From: Symsagittifera roscoffensis
Taxonomy: Eukaryota; Xenacoelomorpha; Acoela; Convolutidae
DNA length: 64,000 nt
Reading direction: 5' to 3'
NCBI RefSeq assembly: GCF_963678635.1
Contig: NC_087063.1
Span: 38,516,759 to 38,580,758 of the forward strand
Shown: one piece after another, positions 1-10,366 of the stretch
Layout of the letters: each line of letters opens with the position of its first letter
Position numbering within the stretch: position 1 is the stretch's first letter
Made by a program: the position numbers and the translations under genes
The notes under the pieces: generated by a model
Told to the model about the DNA's origin: nothing
The model's database searches: none
What the model saw: the letters and a program-made list of their open reading frames with translations, nothing else

Positions 1-472
1 CTTGTATCTTCCCCAATCAAATATGGTCGCCCATGCCACCGGAACCGCAGCTCCTCCTCAGCAACAAGTAGCCGGAAACCCTTACGCACACCAGTTCGTT
101 AATACAGCCGGGCTAAATTTCTACAACGGAAATTCACCAGCCATGTATTTTCCCCAAAATTCTGCACAACACAACACTGCATACGTAGCCTGTACCTCAA
201 ACGCCCAACCTACAGTCTTGACAGCCTCAAATGGGGGCGCCATCAGCCAGATGGCCATGAATGGAAGCGACATGCAACATGCCGCCGCCGTCCAGCCCAT
301 TCAAGGTCAAGTGGTGGTAACTGCATCTGAGTCCAACCCCAATAGACAATCTTCCAATGGAGGAGGAGGAGGTGCCTGTGCCTCCCAGTCTTTGCCAAGT
401 GCGGCCCAGTGTTTGGCCCAGCAACTATTCAGAGGAAACATCCCGCCAGCATCCCAGAACATGAATAGCTGA
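1..472 (+). CDS. C-terminal coding exon of an unrecognised low-complexity protein (5' partial)
   Basis: The reading frame is open from the window edge to a TGA at 470-472, giving about 156 residues. Composition is unlike the surrounding AT-rich DNA: GC-rich codons, many Q, N, A, S and G, a run of five glycines near residue 120, and QQQ and SSN patches. There is no recognisable folded domain. It looks like the disordered tail of a longer protein, such as a transcriptional or RNA-binding regulator, but that is inference and I do not recognise the family. The upstream part of the gene lies outside the window. No AATAAA is evident in the first 300 bases after the stop. Confidence 0.7.
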   Translation, partial: LYLPQSNMVAHATGTAAPPQQQVAGNPYAHQFVNTAGLNFYNGNSPAMYFPQNSAQHNTAYVACTSNAQPTVLTASNGGAISQMAMNGSDMQHAAAVQPIQGQVVVTASESNPNRQSSNGGGGGACASQSLPSAAQCLAQQLFRGNIPPASQNMNS

Positions 473-762
473 GGTATGTCAGCATAAAGGAGTGCCAGTC
501 AATGCGACAACTTAAGTGTGCTGACACAATGTTAACTTCAATAACCAAGTCGATCACAAAGAATAAGGGGGACTGTTTTTGAAAACCCTGCTAATTGTGC
601 TGTTAGATTATCATATCAATTAAATTGGAAGACGTAGGTATTTTTGGGTCGACGAAATTTTGAAACCATCTAACTGTTTATCTGTATGTGGACTCAAAAT
701 GGCCATTGGACTGGTTGGACTTAAGTGGTGTATGGGTTATTTTCTGAAATGCTTCCTTGTTA

Positions 763-802
763 AGAGTAATTAACGTAGTTAGGACTCTTATATATGTCTT
801 GC

Positions 803-836
<34 letters not shown>

Positions 837-1260
837 CGTTTTTATTTCAGGAAAAGTCTTAAAAGTCTCTAATAACTACAGATTTGCATTCATACATATA
901 TTGATGCATTTATGAATGCACTTAGGTAAATATGCACTTTTTGAGTTCAATTGAAATTCATCTGCTGAAAGTGGCGTAAATAGCACTCTCCAATTAGGAA
1001 CGTGTAAATAGCGCGGTAAAAAACGTGAACGATTTCTAGTTTCGAAAGTTGACTTTAGTTTTTAGGTTTCTAGCGGAATAAACTTTACTGTTGATCCAGT
1101 TTTCTCAAGTTGGGTTAATGTTATCAGAAAAGCGCAAATCAAAAATCGTTCAAGAAATTCAAAGAGCTTAAAGGGCATATATTTTTTTCTTTCAAATTCG
1201 AAAGTTGAGATTTTATCAACGAAGTCATTGTCTTTTTAATGTTTGCTTGCGTTCATTACT
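763..1260. repeat. R1 dispersed repeat, copy 1
   Basis: One of at least seven related copies. The shared blocks, in order, are a segment like 'gtagt.aggactcttatata.gtcttgctgatttttt', a 'gcatttatgaatgcactta' block, a 'cgtgaa.gatttctagtttcgaaag' block, a 'cggaataaa.ttta' block, and 'tctcaagttgggttaatgttatca'. Other copies lie near 2860, 5205, 11450, 40015, 42930 and 63300. No ORF, terminal inverted repeat or clear boundary is seen, so the element class is unknown. Confidence 0.6.
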
Positions 1261-2859
1261 CTTTTCCAATCGCTATCATTGCGATGGGCAACATGCTATG
1301 TTCGTGTTCTCAGAATTATTTGTCATCTCATCGAAATCGCAGCTTATCTGGCTGCATCTGAAAAGTAGGTGCAAAGGTACTTAAGGCCATTTGAATTAAA
1401 TGAAGTTTAAGATTCGCTGAAAAATATTCAAGTTTTGGCGTGATGTATGCCTCAAATGCAATGTTATTTTTGTAGTTGGTTCAAATTCATATATTGTTTT
1501 ACTGCCATAACTTACTTGAATTTCTTCCTTAAGTCGTATTTTGGGTTAGTTAAATTTATTTCTGGTGCTACTGAAATGGTTAATTGGTGTAAACTGTTTT
1601 AAGCATTTGCAAATGACAATAGTTGACCATAGAATGTCTGTGTTTACGTTACGAGCTATCCCGTTCTGTCTTAAAACTGGCTTGAAAGAACTTAGTTAAA
1701 AACAACTTCGTAATGATGGAAAAATTGGAAATGTATTTGTGCCTTCATTAATTTAATGTTAGTTTGAGCGCAGAAATTGCCCATTTGTCCAGCTTCAGAA
1801 AGCGGCATTATTCATTCAGATCTATTACGCTAAATAACTCAATAACCCTGTTCAATAATTTAACGCTTTTTCTCTATGTATTTTTTCTATGAAGCTTATT
1901 GTGATAAGGGTTCCGAGCTCATCATTTTCACACCCTAAGTGGTTGCAGTTTAGGAGATGGCATTTCGATATATTTTGACCTAAAACAGAGCTTTAAATAT
2001 TTCCAACTCGATACCTGCGTATCCAGCATTTCAAAAGCGCTACCGTATTAAACAAGAAGGGTCGTATCTTAGCGAAACCCGTAATGTCCAACTGCCCTTT
2101 TTTAAAGTATTGGCGGAAAATAATACATTTTGCAAGAAATAAATGTATTTTCTTATTCGCCACACCAAAGGAAAGCCACTACTTATATAGCTTTCACACA
2201 GAAACCTTATGTGAACAAATTACAGCGTGCCTCAATTGAATTTGGAATATGATTTGTGCTCGGATTCAATTGTTTGATTACGAGTTGCTCAACATAAAAC
2301 TAAATCGTATATGAAGTACTCTAAATTAGTCCATGTTTGAGCCCCTGAACAAAAATCGATCATGCGCTCAATTGGGGGACCGATTGTGTAGCAGACCAAT
2401 CTGTTAGCATGAAAAAGAAAATTGAGTCTTTTGGCAGAAGAACGGAACAAAGTAATGCATGATCGATTGACAGACTCAAAAAGATGCTCAGCCTGGGGTC
2501 AAGCCTCCTCGATTAAGACAATTATCTCACGATTAGTCAACAAAATCATAAACTTCAATAGTCGAAATTAGCTGCAAAACAAAGAGTTACGCGCACAATA
2601 ACAAGTGCCGAATAAAAGTGCAGCGGATCAAGCAGTCGCTAATTGCCAATGCCGGGTATGAAGCTAGCGTTTTGACTTGCTAATTGCTCTGAGTCTGCTA
2701 AAAAAACCGGTCTGATAAAATCCCTTACACCGCTTAGTTTATATCTTTCAAACTGCTAGGTATTTTAGCACACCGTTTTTATGTTGTGAAAGAACGAAGC
2801 GATTTTCAATATATAGGTGTTGATGATTTTTTTCTGGTAAACCTATGAAATTTGTTCAT

Positions 2860-3290
2860 GCTCAAATTTGATTTTTTTTTGCGATTTGATATTGACTTTT
2901 TTTAAAGTTCTTTGTTTAATTGTAGAAAAACACACTGGGGAACAGTAAACGCTTAAAGTGCGAGAAAGACGTGAATAACTTCTTGTTACACAAATTGACT
3001 TTAATTTTGTGAATTTCCAGCAGAATAAAAAATCATCTATTGACTCAGTTTTCTCTGACTTCGATAAGTTTGAGTAAAAATTGCCAATCGTAAACAACTC
3101 TTGCTGTAACGGGATATATTTTTTCCTTCAAAAGTTGAACCATTTTCAAAAGTATTCAATCAACTTTTTTTGGTTTTCAATCAACTTTTTTCAATCAATT
3201 TATTTTATGCTTTTCTATCTTTCTGTTGGCTATCTTTTAGAAGACACATCTTTAAGCAGACTTAAAGAAGCTTACAAGTCAGAATGCTAC
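2860..3290. repeat. R1 dispersed repeat, diverged copy 2
   Basis: Shares with copy 1 the blocks containing 'cgtgaataacttc', 'tttccagcagaataaaa', 'ttgactcagttttctc' and 'tttcaaaag', in the same order but with more substitutions. It lacks the 'gaatgcactta' portion. Confidence 0.45.
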
Positions 3291-3560
3291 TTTCAAACGC
3301 GGCATTGACAAGTAGCAACCGCTTGCTCTGCTGTGATTTCAATTGTAAATCATTGTGTGCCGCTAATTTTCTTTGTTTTCTTTTATCTTATTAAGGGTAG
3401 CTAAATTCGAAACTAAGCGCCTTTCGAGGTCCAGAATCAGGTCCGTCTAATTATGCATCAGTTTTAGTTCGTTGCTAAAAGATTGGTTTTCACTGTTTAT
3501 ACTAGAAAAAATTATTATGCTGAAAAATCGATCCCCATATTCTACGTTTGAATATAACAA

Positions 3561-5197
3561 TCTATTATATATTTAAATGCGGGCTTCACTATCTCGCCAT
3601 GTTTAAGTTTTTTCAACGTATTATTTTTGCATGTTTAAGCTATATCGTATATTGCAATGGTTAAGAATTTTTTTTCGATTTTCCAATTTGATTTTAGTGG
3701 TTATTTTACCGAGTTTGAATTAAGCAGTTCAATATCGAATTAGGGGCTGCGAATTTGGCCTCCAATTTTGAATGTCCGAATCATTTTAGTTAACGTGTAT
3801 TATATATTTAAATGCGGGCTTCACTATCTCGCCATGTTTAAGCTTTTTCAACGTATTATTTTTGCATGTTTAAGCTATATCGTATATTGCAATGGTTAAG
3901 ATTTTTTTTCTCGATTTTTCAATTTGATTTTAGTGGTTATTTTACCGAGTTTGAATTAAGCAGCCCAATATTGAAATAGGGGCTGCGAATTTGACCTCCA
4001 ATTTTGAATGCCCGAATCATTTTAGTTAACGAGATAAGACGATTTTTGAGATTTTTTCAAAAATTTTCAGAAATTTCAAATAACAAAATAATTCACAAAA
4101 CTTGAAGTTCCCAACCCTGTAGTTGGGTACTGTCAGAGTACTATCAAGGATTGCGAGTCTTGCCTCCAAATATGACTGCTCAAATCCTTGTAGTTTTCGA
4201 GATATGACGTTTTTGTGATTTTTTTCAAAAATTTCAGAAAATTTTATTTCATTATTTTTCAAAGTTTGAAATTCGCAACCTTGTAGTTGGGTGATATCAG
4301 AGTACTTTAAGGAATTACAAATCTTGCCTCCAAATATGACTGTTCAAATCCTTGAAGTTTTCGAGATATGACGTATTTTGTGATTTTTTCAAAAAATTTT
4401 CAGAAAACTTGTATTTTTTTTTCGCAAATCTGAAATTTCCAACCCTGTAGTTGGGTACTGTCAGAGTACTCTCAAAGATTGCGAACTTGCCTACAAATAT
4501 GACTGCTCAATTCTTTGTAGTTTTCTAGATATGACGTTTTTTGTGATTTTTTCAAAAGTTTTCAGAAAACCTAAAATATATTTTTTTTGAAAATCTGAAA
4601 TTTCGAACCCTGTAGTTAGGCCCTGTCAGAGTACTCGCAAGGATTGCGAATCTTGCCTCCAAATATAGATGTGACGTTATCGAGATGTGACGTTTTTTGT
4701 GATTTTTTCAAAATCTTAAGTTAATTATTTAAAGAAAGTTTAAATCAATTATTTTTCAAAATTTGAAATTCCCAACGCTATAGTTCGGTGTTGTCAGGGT
4801 ACTCTAAAGAGTTGCAAATTTTGCCACATGCGACTGCTAAATGGGACTGCTCAAATGACTGCTAGAGGTAAGACTTTTTTCAATTTTTTTTTTTTTTCGG
4901 GAAACTTAGGTTTAAAAATTTCATAAAATTTTGAATTCCTAACCCTATAGTAGGGTGCTCTCAGGGACTCTCAGTGGTTGCAAATCTGGCCTCCAAATTT
5001 CTCCAGAGGCCCTTTAAGTTTCCGAGATGACGCTTTTAAAATGGGAATTTAAAAAATTAAAAAGTTCGAAATAACCAACCCTGTAATTGGGTGCAGTCGG
5101 AGTACACTTAAAAGTTTGCAGATGTTGGTTCCAATATATGCGGTTTTTCATGAGTTGTCGAAAAATTTCGAAGCACCGGAAGTCCGATAAACGCTAG
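3561..5197 (+). mobile_element. Non-autonomous Helitron-like element carrying a minisatellite
   Basis: It begins with TC (3561) after an A (3560) and ends with CTAG (5194-5197) before a T (5198): the A^TC...CTRR^T rule of Helitrons. The 3' end has the degenerate hairpin segment 'gcaccggaagtccg' just upstream of CTAG; the second element of the window (30619-33572) has the same end with an intact hairpin. The 5' end carries a block 'tttaaatgcgggcttcac' that is duplicated about 235 bp later (near 3802). The interior (about 4030-5110) is seven diverged units of about 165 bp. There is no Rep/helicase frame, so it is non-autonomous. Internal tandem repeats, a 5' block and a 3' hairpin recall the DINE-1/HINE type of animal Helitrons. 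Confidence 0.65.
4030..5110. repeat. ~165-bp minisatellite array inside the Helitron-like element
   Basis: About seven diverged units, recognisable by the recurring string 'ccctgtagttgggtactgtc' (and variants), then 'agagtactctcaa', 'gcgaatcttgcctccaaat', 'gactgctcaaatcctt', 'gtagttttcgagatatgacg' and 'tttttcaaaaattttcagaa'. The period is about 160-170 bp. Confidence 0.8.
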
Positions 5198-5204
5198 TTT
5201 TCTT

Positions 5205-5640
5205 TGAAGAGTAATGAACGTAGTGAAGTCTCTTATATAGGTCTTGCTGATTTTTTTTTCTGGAAAAAGTCTTAAAATATTAATGCACTTAGGTATAATG
5301 CACTTTTTGAGTTCAATTGAAATTCATCTGCTGAAAGTGACGTAAATTGCACTTTACAAATACAAACGTGGAAATGGCGCAAAAAACGTGAAGGATTTTT
5401 AGTTTCGAAAGTGGAATTTAATATTTAGATATCCTGCGGAATAAAAATTTTGCCTGTTGATCCAATTTTCTCTAGTTCGTTCAATGTTATCAAAAAAGCG
5501 CCTATCATAAATTGTTCTAGAAGTTCAAAAAGCTTAAATGAAATCCATTTTTTTCTTTGAAAATCGAAAGTTTTTTGCCGTGTTTTCAGGTAATAGTTGT
5601 TCATGCTCAAACCACTTCACAATTTCTTAAGATTTAAAAT
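5205..5640. repeat. R1 dispersed repeat, copy 3
   Basis: Starts eight bases after the Helitron end with 'gaagagtaatgaacgtagtg', then 'ctcttatataggtcttgctg', 'gcacttaggtataatgcact', 'cgtgaaggatttttagtttc' and 'ctgcggaataaaaatttt', in the same order as copy 1 but about 60 bp shorter. The Helitron probably inserted next to or into R1. Confidence 0.6.
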
Positions 5641-5799
5641 TCTTTTCTCATTTGGAAGCCAATTATCGCTCTGCGAAAACAAAAGGATAAATGGCAGCAT
5701 AAAAGCGACTGACTCTTAGTTGCAATCAAGCCTTATCAGATTTTTTGAACTTTTTCTTCAGCTAAATCAAATGTCTAACTGAATCAATTTCTCTTTTTT

Positions 5800-7120
5800 G
5801 AGCATAGGAAACTTACGAGATATGAAGATTCTTGTGACTTTTTCGAAAATTTTCTGAAAACTTAGATTTAAAATATTCCACATAAATTGAAATTCTCATT
5901 TCTGTAGTTGGGTATTGTCAAGGTACCTCTAGGCGTTGCAAATCTTGCCTCAAAAAGGGAATGCTTAAATCCTTAAAGTTTCCGAGGTATGTCGTTTTTT
6001 ATGATTTTTTTTTCAAAAAAGTTAACTAACTTAACAAATATGAAATTCATAATTCTATAGTGTGAGTGAGGCGCTGTCAGAGTACTCTCAGTCGATGGAA
6101 ATCTTGCATCCAAATGTGGCTGCTCAAATCCCTTTAGTTTCCGAGATATGACTTTTTCTGATTTAAAAAAAAGTTTTCAAAAAAATAATATGAATACTTG
6201 ACAAAATTTGGAATTCTCCACCCCTGAAATTGTGTGCTGCCAGGGTTTTCTCAGGGGTTCCAAATCTTGCATAAAAACATGGCTGCTCAAATCCTTTTAG
6301 TTTCCGAGATATGACGTTTTCAAGTTTTTTCAAAAATTTCAAATAACTTAGATATAAAAAAGTCATTTAAAGTTGAAATTCTCAGCTTTATAGTGTGAGG
6401 GGCTGTCAGTACACCCTCAGTCGTTGCAAGTCTTGCAACTAATTGTGGCCGCTCAAATCTTCTTAAATTCCGAGATATGACATTTTTATGATTCTTTCAG
6501 AAATTTTCAGAAAGTTGGATTTGAAAATTTTTACATAATTTGAAGTTGCCAACACTGTAGTCAGGTGCTTTCAAGGTACTCTCAAAGGTTGAAAATCTTG
6601 CCTCCAAATGTGACTGCTCAAATGTCTTTTGGTTTCCGAGATATGACTTTTTTCAATTTTTTTCAAAGTTTTTCGAAAAAAGACTTGACTTGAAAAAAAA
6701 GCGTTTCAAAATTTGAAATTCCCAATCCTACAGTTGGTTGCTCTCTGGGCTCTCTCAGAAGATGCAAATGTTGCTTCAAATTTTGGTTGCTCAAGTAATC
6801 TTAGTTATTGAGACTTGCCTTTTATGCTTTTTCAAAAATTTTATAAACATTCAAGATCTAATAGTTTCCAAGTTCGAAATACTCAACACTATGACGAGGT
6901 TCTCTCAATGTTCTCTCAGGATGTTTGTCTGGACTTCAGTTATGACTGCTCAACGTCTTTTGTTTTCTTAGTTATGACATTTCTATGTTCTCTTGAAAAT
7001 TTTAAGAAATATTTGTAAACGCTTTTTTCAAATTTTGAAATTGTCGACGCTTTGGTAGGGTGATGTCAGGTTACTACCAGCGGATGCATATGTGGCCTCT
7101 CATCCTCATATATTTGCTCA
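5800..7120. repeat. Decayed ~165-bp minisatellite array, eight or so units
   Basis: The same unit family as in 4030-5110 continues after the R1 copy, with markers such as 'gagatatga' (about 5816, 6144, 6306, 6473 and 6640) and 'ctgctcaaat' (about 6117, 6282 and 6614). Units near the right end (6730-7110) are strongly diverged. I see no Helitron CTRR end, so this is probably a truncated relative of the element at 3561-5197. Confidence 0.65.
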
Positions 7121-7765
7121 AAATTTTTTGTTGAACGTACTATTAATGAAAGGAAAAATAGATTCTGATGTTTAAAAATTAATTACGAATCCCATTTATG
7201 AATTTGATAATTTTGCAATTGATTGTTTCGATTTTTTAGCATGAAAAGTGGAGTTGTATGCTATCGGCTATTTCAAGGCTTTGCTTACGAAGATCTGAAA
7301 CTCAATAGTTATGGAGATTTCAACCTTCTAGTACCTATAATATTCGAATGTATTTTTTTGTATAAAGCTGGTTATAAATTTACAAACTCAGATTTGGTAT
7401 AGTTTCAATCTTTTTGTTTCGAACTATTCGGGTTAAAAAATTTCAGCTTATTATCTTCTGGTATTGTGGTCTTTTATTGCGTCGTCTGATGAGCGAAAAA
7501 GAAATCTAATGTGTGTGTGCTTTAAACGGGGACTGAAATTTTTTTCCAAGTCGTAAATTTCTTGTCTCAAGGTTTCTGCGCAGGTATTGTGGATTTTGTT
7601 ACATTTTCGTAAGTTTTGTTCTGATGTTAATTTAACCTTTAGTTCTCTCACTTGGAATGTTGTTGTTCTCAAAATGAGTATTATTCAAGGTAAATTGAGA
7701 CAAGTAAATGAAAATTCTTAGATCTATTTTTTTTTAATATAGACTCATCTAGTTTCCACATTTTT
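7121..7765. other. Intergenic, nothing recognised
   Basis: AT-rich sequence with only short frames and no repeat family that I can match elsewhere in the window. Confidence 0.4.
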
Positions 7766-8311
7766 ACACAAGCAAAGCTTGTGTGATTAAATCCACTCTC
7801 TTTTTTTTCTAACCTAAGTCGCAAATATTGTAGCGGCGAAAATTTTGTTGCGACACTGTTTATTTTGAAAGTGTTCATTTTGATCAATAACCAGCTATTA
7901 AGTACAGCCAATGCTATGGATATTAACACCGACTAGTTTTTTTTTTACAAACAGCACTAGCCTCAAGGTATCATGGATCTGTAGCGTAGAGGTAGGGAAG
8001 AAGACCCGTAACAAAATAAAAGGGTTTGAACCTGGGCGGGGTCGGATGTTTTAAATGAAATTTTTCGTATACTAGTTAAAATGCGTCCGCTCTATAAATT
8101 GAGGCATGTTAGTTGGTAAATTTCCTTTTTTTTCAAGTTGACTGCTAATGCTTCATAATTGGCTTGCGTCAATTAGCAATTATGTAGACTCATAATTGGC
8201 GTGCGTCGTTAAAGAAATTTTGTAGACTCAAAGTCTTACTCATTCAATTTTTCCCATTAGCATTTTCGGCATACTTTTGCTTGTGTATGCGAAGTGCAAC
8301 TTCGCCTCTGT
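7766..8311 (+). repeat. tRNA-derived SINE, family A, copy 1
   Basis: It opens with a hairpin (ACACAAGC...GCTTGTGT, 7766-7785). It contains a tRNA-like segment at about 7975-8045 with an A-box-like 'gtagcgtagaggtag' and a B-box-like 'gggtttgaacctgggc' (internal pol III promoter), followed by the unique body around 'actagttaaaatgcgtccgc'. It ends with the hairpin GCGAAGTGCAACTTCGC and CCTCTGT. Copies at 24074-24608 and 36366-36888 have the same layout and about the same length (520-545 bp). The tRNA-like part does not fold into a full cloverleaf by eye, so this is a SINE rather than a tRNA gene. Confidence 0.7.
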
Positions 8312-10366
8312 AAATAAATTCATGAGACAAGGTCGTTAATTTTTCGAGTTATTCTAGTTTTAGCCTTGATTGCAATGGAGATTTCAAACTTGCTTTCAAA
8401 CTATCGAAAAAGCTAGGCAAAACGTTTAAATTTTATTCTCATCAAAAGAAATGGTTCCCGATGCTAGCTTTGTTTTGTATCACAAAGTGCTGCGAAGTGA
8501 CGCTTTGATGTTGGATTTTCCAGAATAAGAAGAAAAGTACCCATTACTCAAGCTTTCTCAAGTTTGTTTATCATTTCCAAATGGTGTCAATGATTTTAAG
8601 ATTTTTGAAAGGTTCAATGTCGCATATTTTTTGAAGCCTAAAAAATGAAAAACACTCAGGACCACTTCTTTGATTTCATTGATTTAATGGCATTTTTCCA
8701 TCTGTGTTGGCTACTGTATGTTTTTAGACAAATTCTGGTGCTGCTAAAATTCTGCACTCCGGAAATTACAATTTTTTTGTTCACTTTATAAATGTAAGTT
8801 GAAATACGCTCTAAATAACGTAATTAAAAACTTGCGTTAAATACGGGCTAAAATTCAGTTTTTCAAAATTTGAGTTTTTCAAGCCTAAGATTTCCCTGCA
8901 GTTTTTTTTATTGAGCTTTACCATTAAAATGCTTGAAATTGAAGCAGCTGTTATACATATTTGCTTTTCGAAACTGGCGGTTTTCTTGTTTCCTTGCATC
9001 CATTAACCGTTGTCCCAACTGTCTTTTGCCTCTGTTTATCTTTTCGAACTCAAGTAATCTTTGATTGGCTTTTGAAACTATTAGAACCCATTTCGATAGT
9101 CGACATTTCTCTGGACGAAATAACCGGTTATTTTTGTTGCATTGAATTTTGAGAAACGCTGCGGAATAAGTGCGAGAGGTGTTTCCTCCAGACAAACACC
9201 TCTCGCAATTATTTCACAGCTGTTCTCGAAATTCAGTGAAACAAAAATAAGCTGTTATTTTGCAAGAAGCACATATTGCCAGAACCCATTTATAGAATAG
9301 AACAATTTTATTTGCCGAATTTACTTCGCCTCTGTGTAAATAAATTCATGAGACAAGGTCGTTAATTTTTCGAGTTATTCTAGTTTTAGCCTTGATTGCA
9401 ATCGAGATTTCAAACTTGCTTTCAAACTATCGAAAAAGCTAGGCAAAACGTTTAAATTTTATTCTCATTAAAAGAAATGGTTCTCGATGCTAGCTTTGTT
9501 TTGTATCACAAAGTGCTGCAAAGTGACGCTTTGATGTTGGATTTTCCAGAATAAGAAGAAAAGTACCCATTACTCAAGCTTTCTCAAATTTGGTTTATCA
9601 TTTTCAAATGGTCTCAATGATTTTAAGATTTTTGAAAGGTTCAATGTCGCATATTTTTTGAAGCCTAAAAAATGAAAAACACTCAGGATCAAACCACTTC
9701 TTTGATTTCATTGATATAATGGCATTTTTCCATCTGTGTTGGCTACTGTATGTTTTTAGAAAAATTCTGGTGCTGCTAAAATTCTGCACGCCGGAATTTG
9801 CAATTTTTTGTTCACTTTATAAATGTAAGTTGTTCACTGTATAAATACGCTCTAAATAACGCAATTAAAAACTTGCGTTAAATACGGGCTAAAATTCAGT
9901 TTTTCCAAATTTGAGTTTTTCAAGCCTAAGATTTCCCTGCAGTTTTTTTTTAAATTGAGCTTTACCATTAAAATGCTTGAAATTCAAGCAGCTGTTATAC
10001 ATATTTGCTTTTCGAAACTGGAGGTTTTCTGGTTTCCTTGCATCCATTAACCGTTGTCCCAACTGTCTTTTGCCTCTGTTTATCTTTTCGAACTCAAGTA
10101 ATCTTTGATTGGGTTTTGAAACTGTTAGAACCCATTTCGATAGTCGACGTTTCTCTGGACGAAATAACCGGTTATTTTTGTTGCATTGAATTTTGAGAAA
10201 CGCTGCGGAATAAGTGCGAGAGGTGTTTCCTCCAGACAAACACCTCTCGCAATTATTTCACAGCTGTTCTCGAAATTCAGTGAAAGAAAAAGAAGCTGTT
10301 ATTTTGCAAGAAGCACGTATTGCCAGAACCCATTTATAGAATAGAACAATTTTGCTTGCCGAATTT
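8303..10366. repeat. Two-copy tandem duplication of a ~1.03-kb unit
   Basis: Unit 1 (about 8303-9326) and unit 2 (about 9327-10366) are nearly identical through their length, with scattered substitutions and small indels. Both start with 'cgcctctg...taaataaattcatgagac', and both end near 'cagaacccatttatagaata' and 'gccgaattt'. Each holds a hairpin with a perfect 14-bp stem (9171-9184 with 9194-9207; 10215-10228 with 10238-10251). No convincing gene: antisense frames are shared only because of the duplication. The first 115 bases of the unit recur after the SINE at 24608. Confidence 0.8.

Larger units (their letters stand above)
473..3560. other. Intergenic, repeat-rich, no coding sequence seen
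   Basis: This stretch follows the stop codon of the first gene. It contains a 31-T homopolymer (806-836), an R1 repeat copy (about 763-1260) and a more diverged R1 copy (about 2860-3290). Frames are short and T-rich, with no splice-consistent exon. The first few hundred bases are presumably the 3' UTR. Confidence 0.6.

Noticed and set aside
4030-7120. CRISPR-like array
   Set aside because: Units are about 165 bp, diverged throughout with no constant repeat/unique spacer pattern, and the genome is eukaryotic.
7975-8045. tRNA gene
   Set aside because: A and B boxes are present but no complete cloverleaf by eye, and the segment recurs inside longer repeats; likewise at 22485, 24271, 36545 and 42747. 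These are SINE heads.
8908-10239. Matching antisense frames (95 and 116 codons) in the two 1-kb units
   Set aside because: Similarity is explained by the recent duplication; no domain, no splice context and no sign of codon-level constraint.
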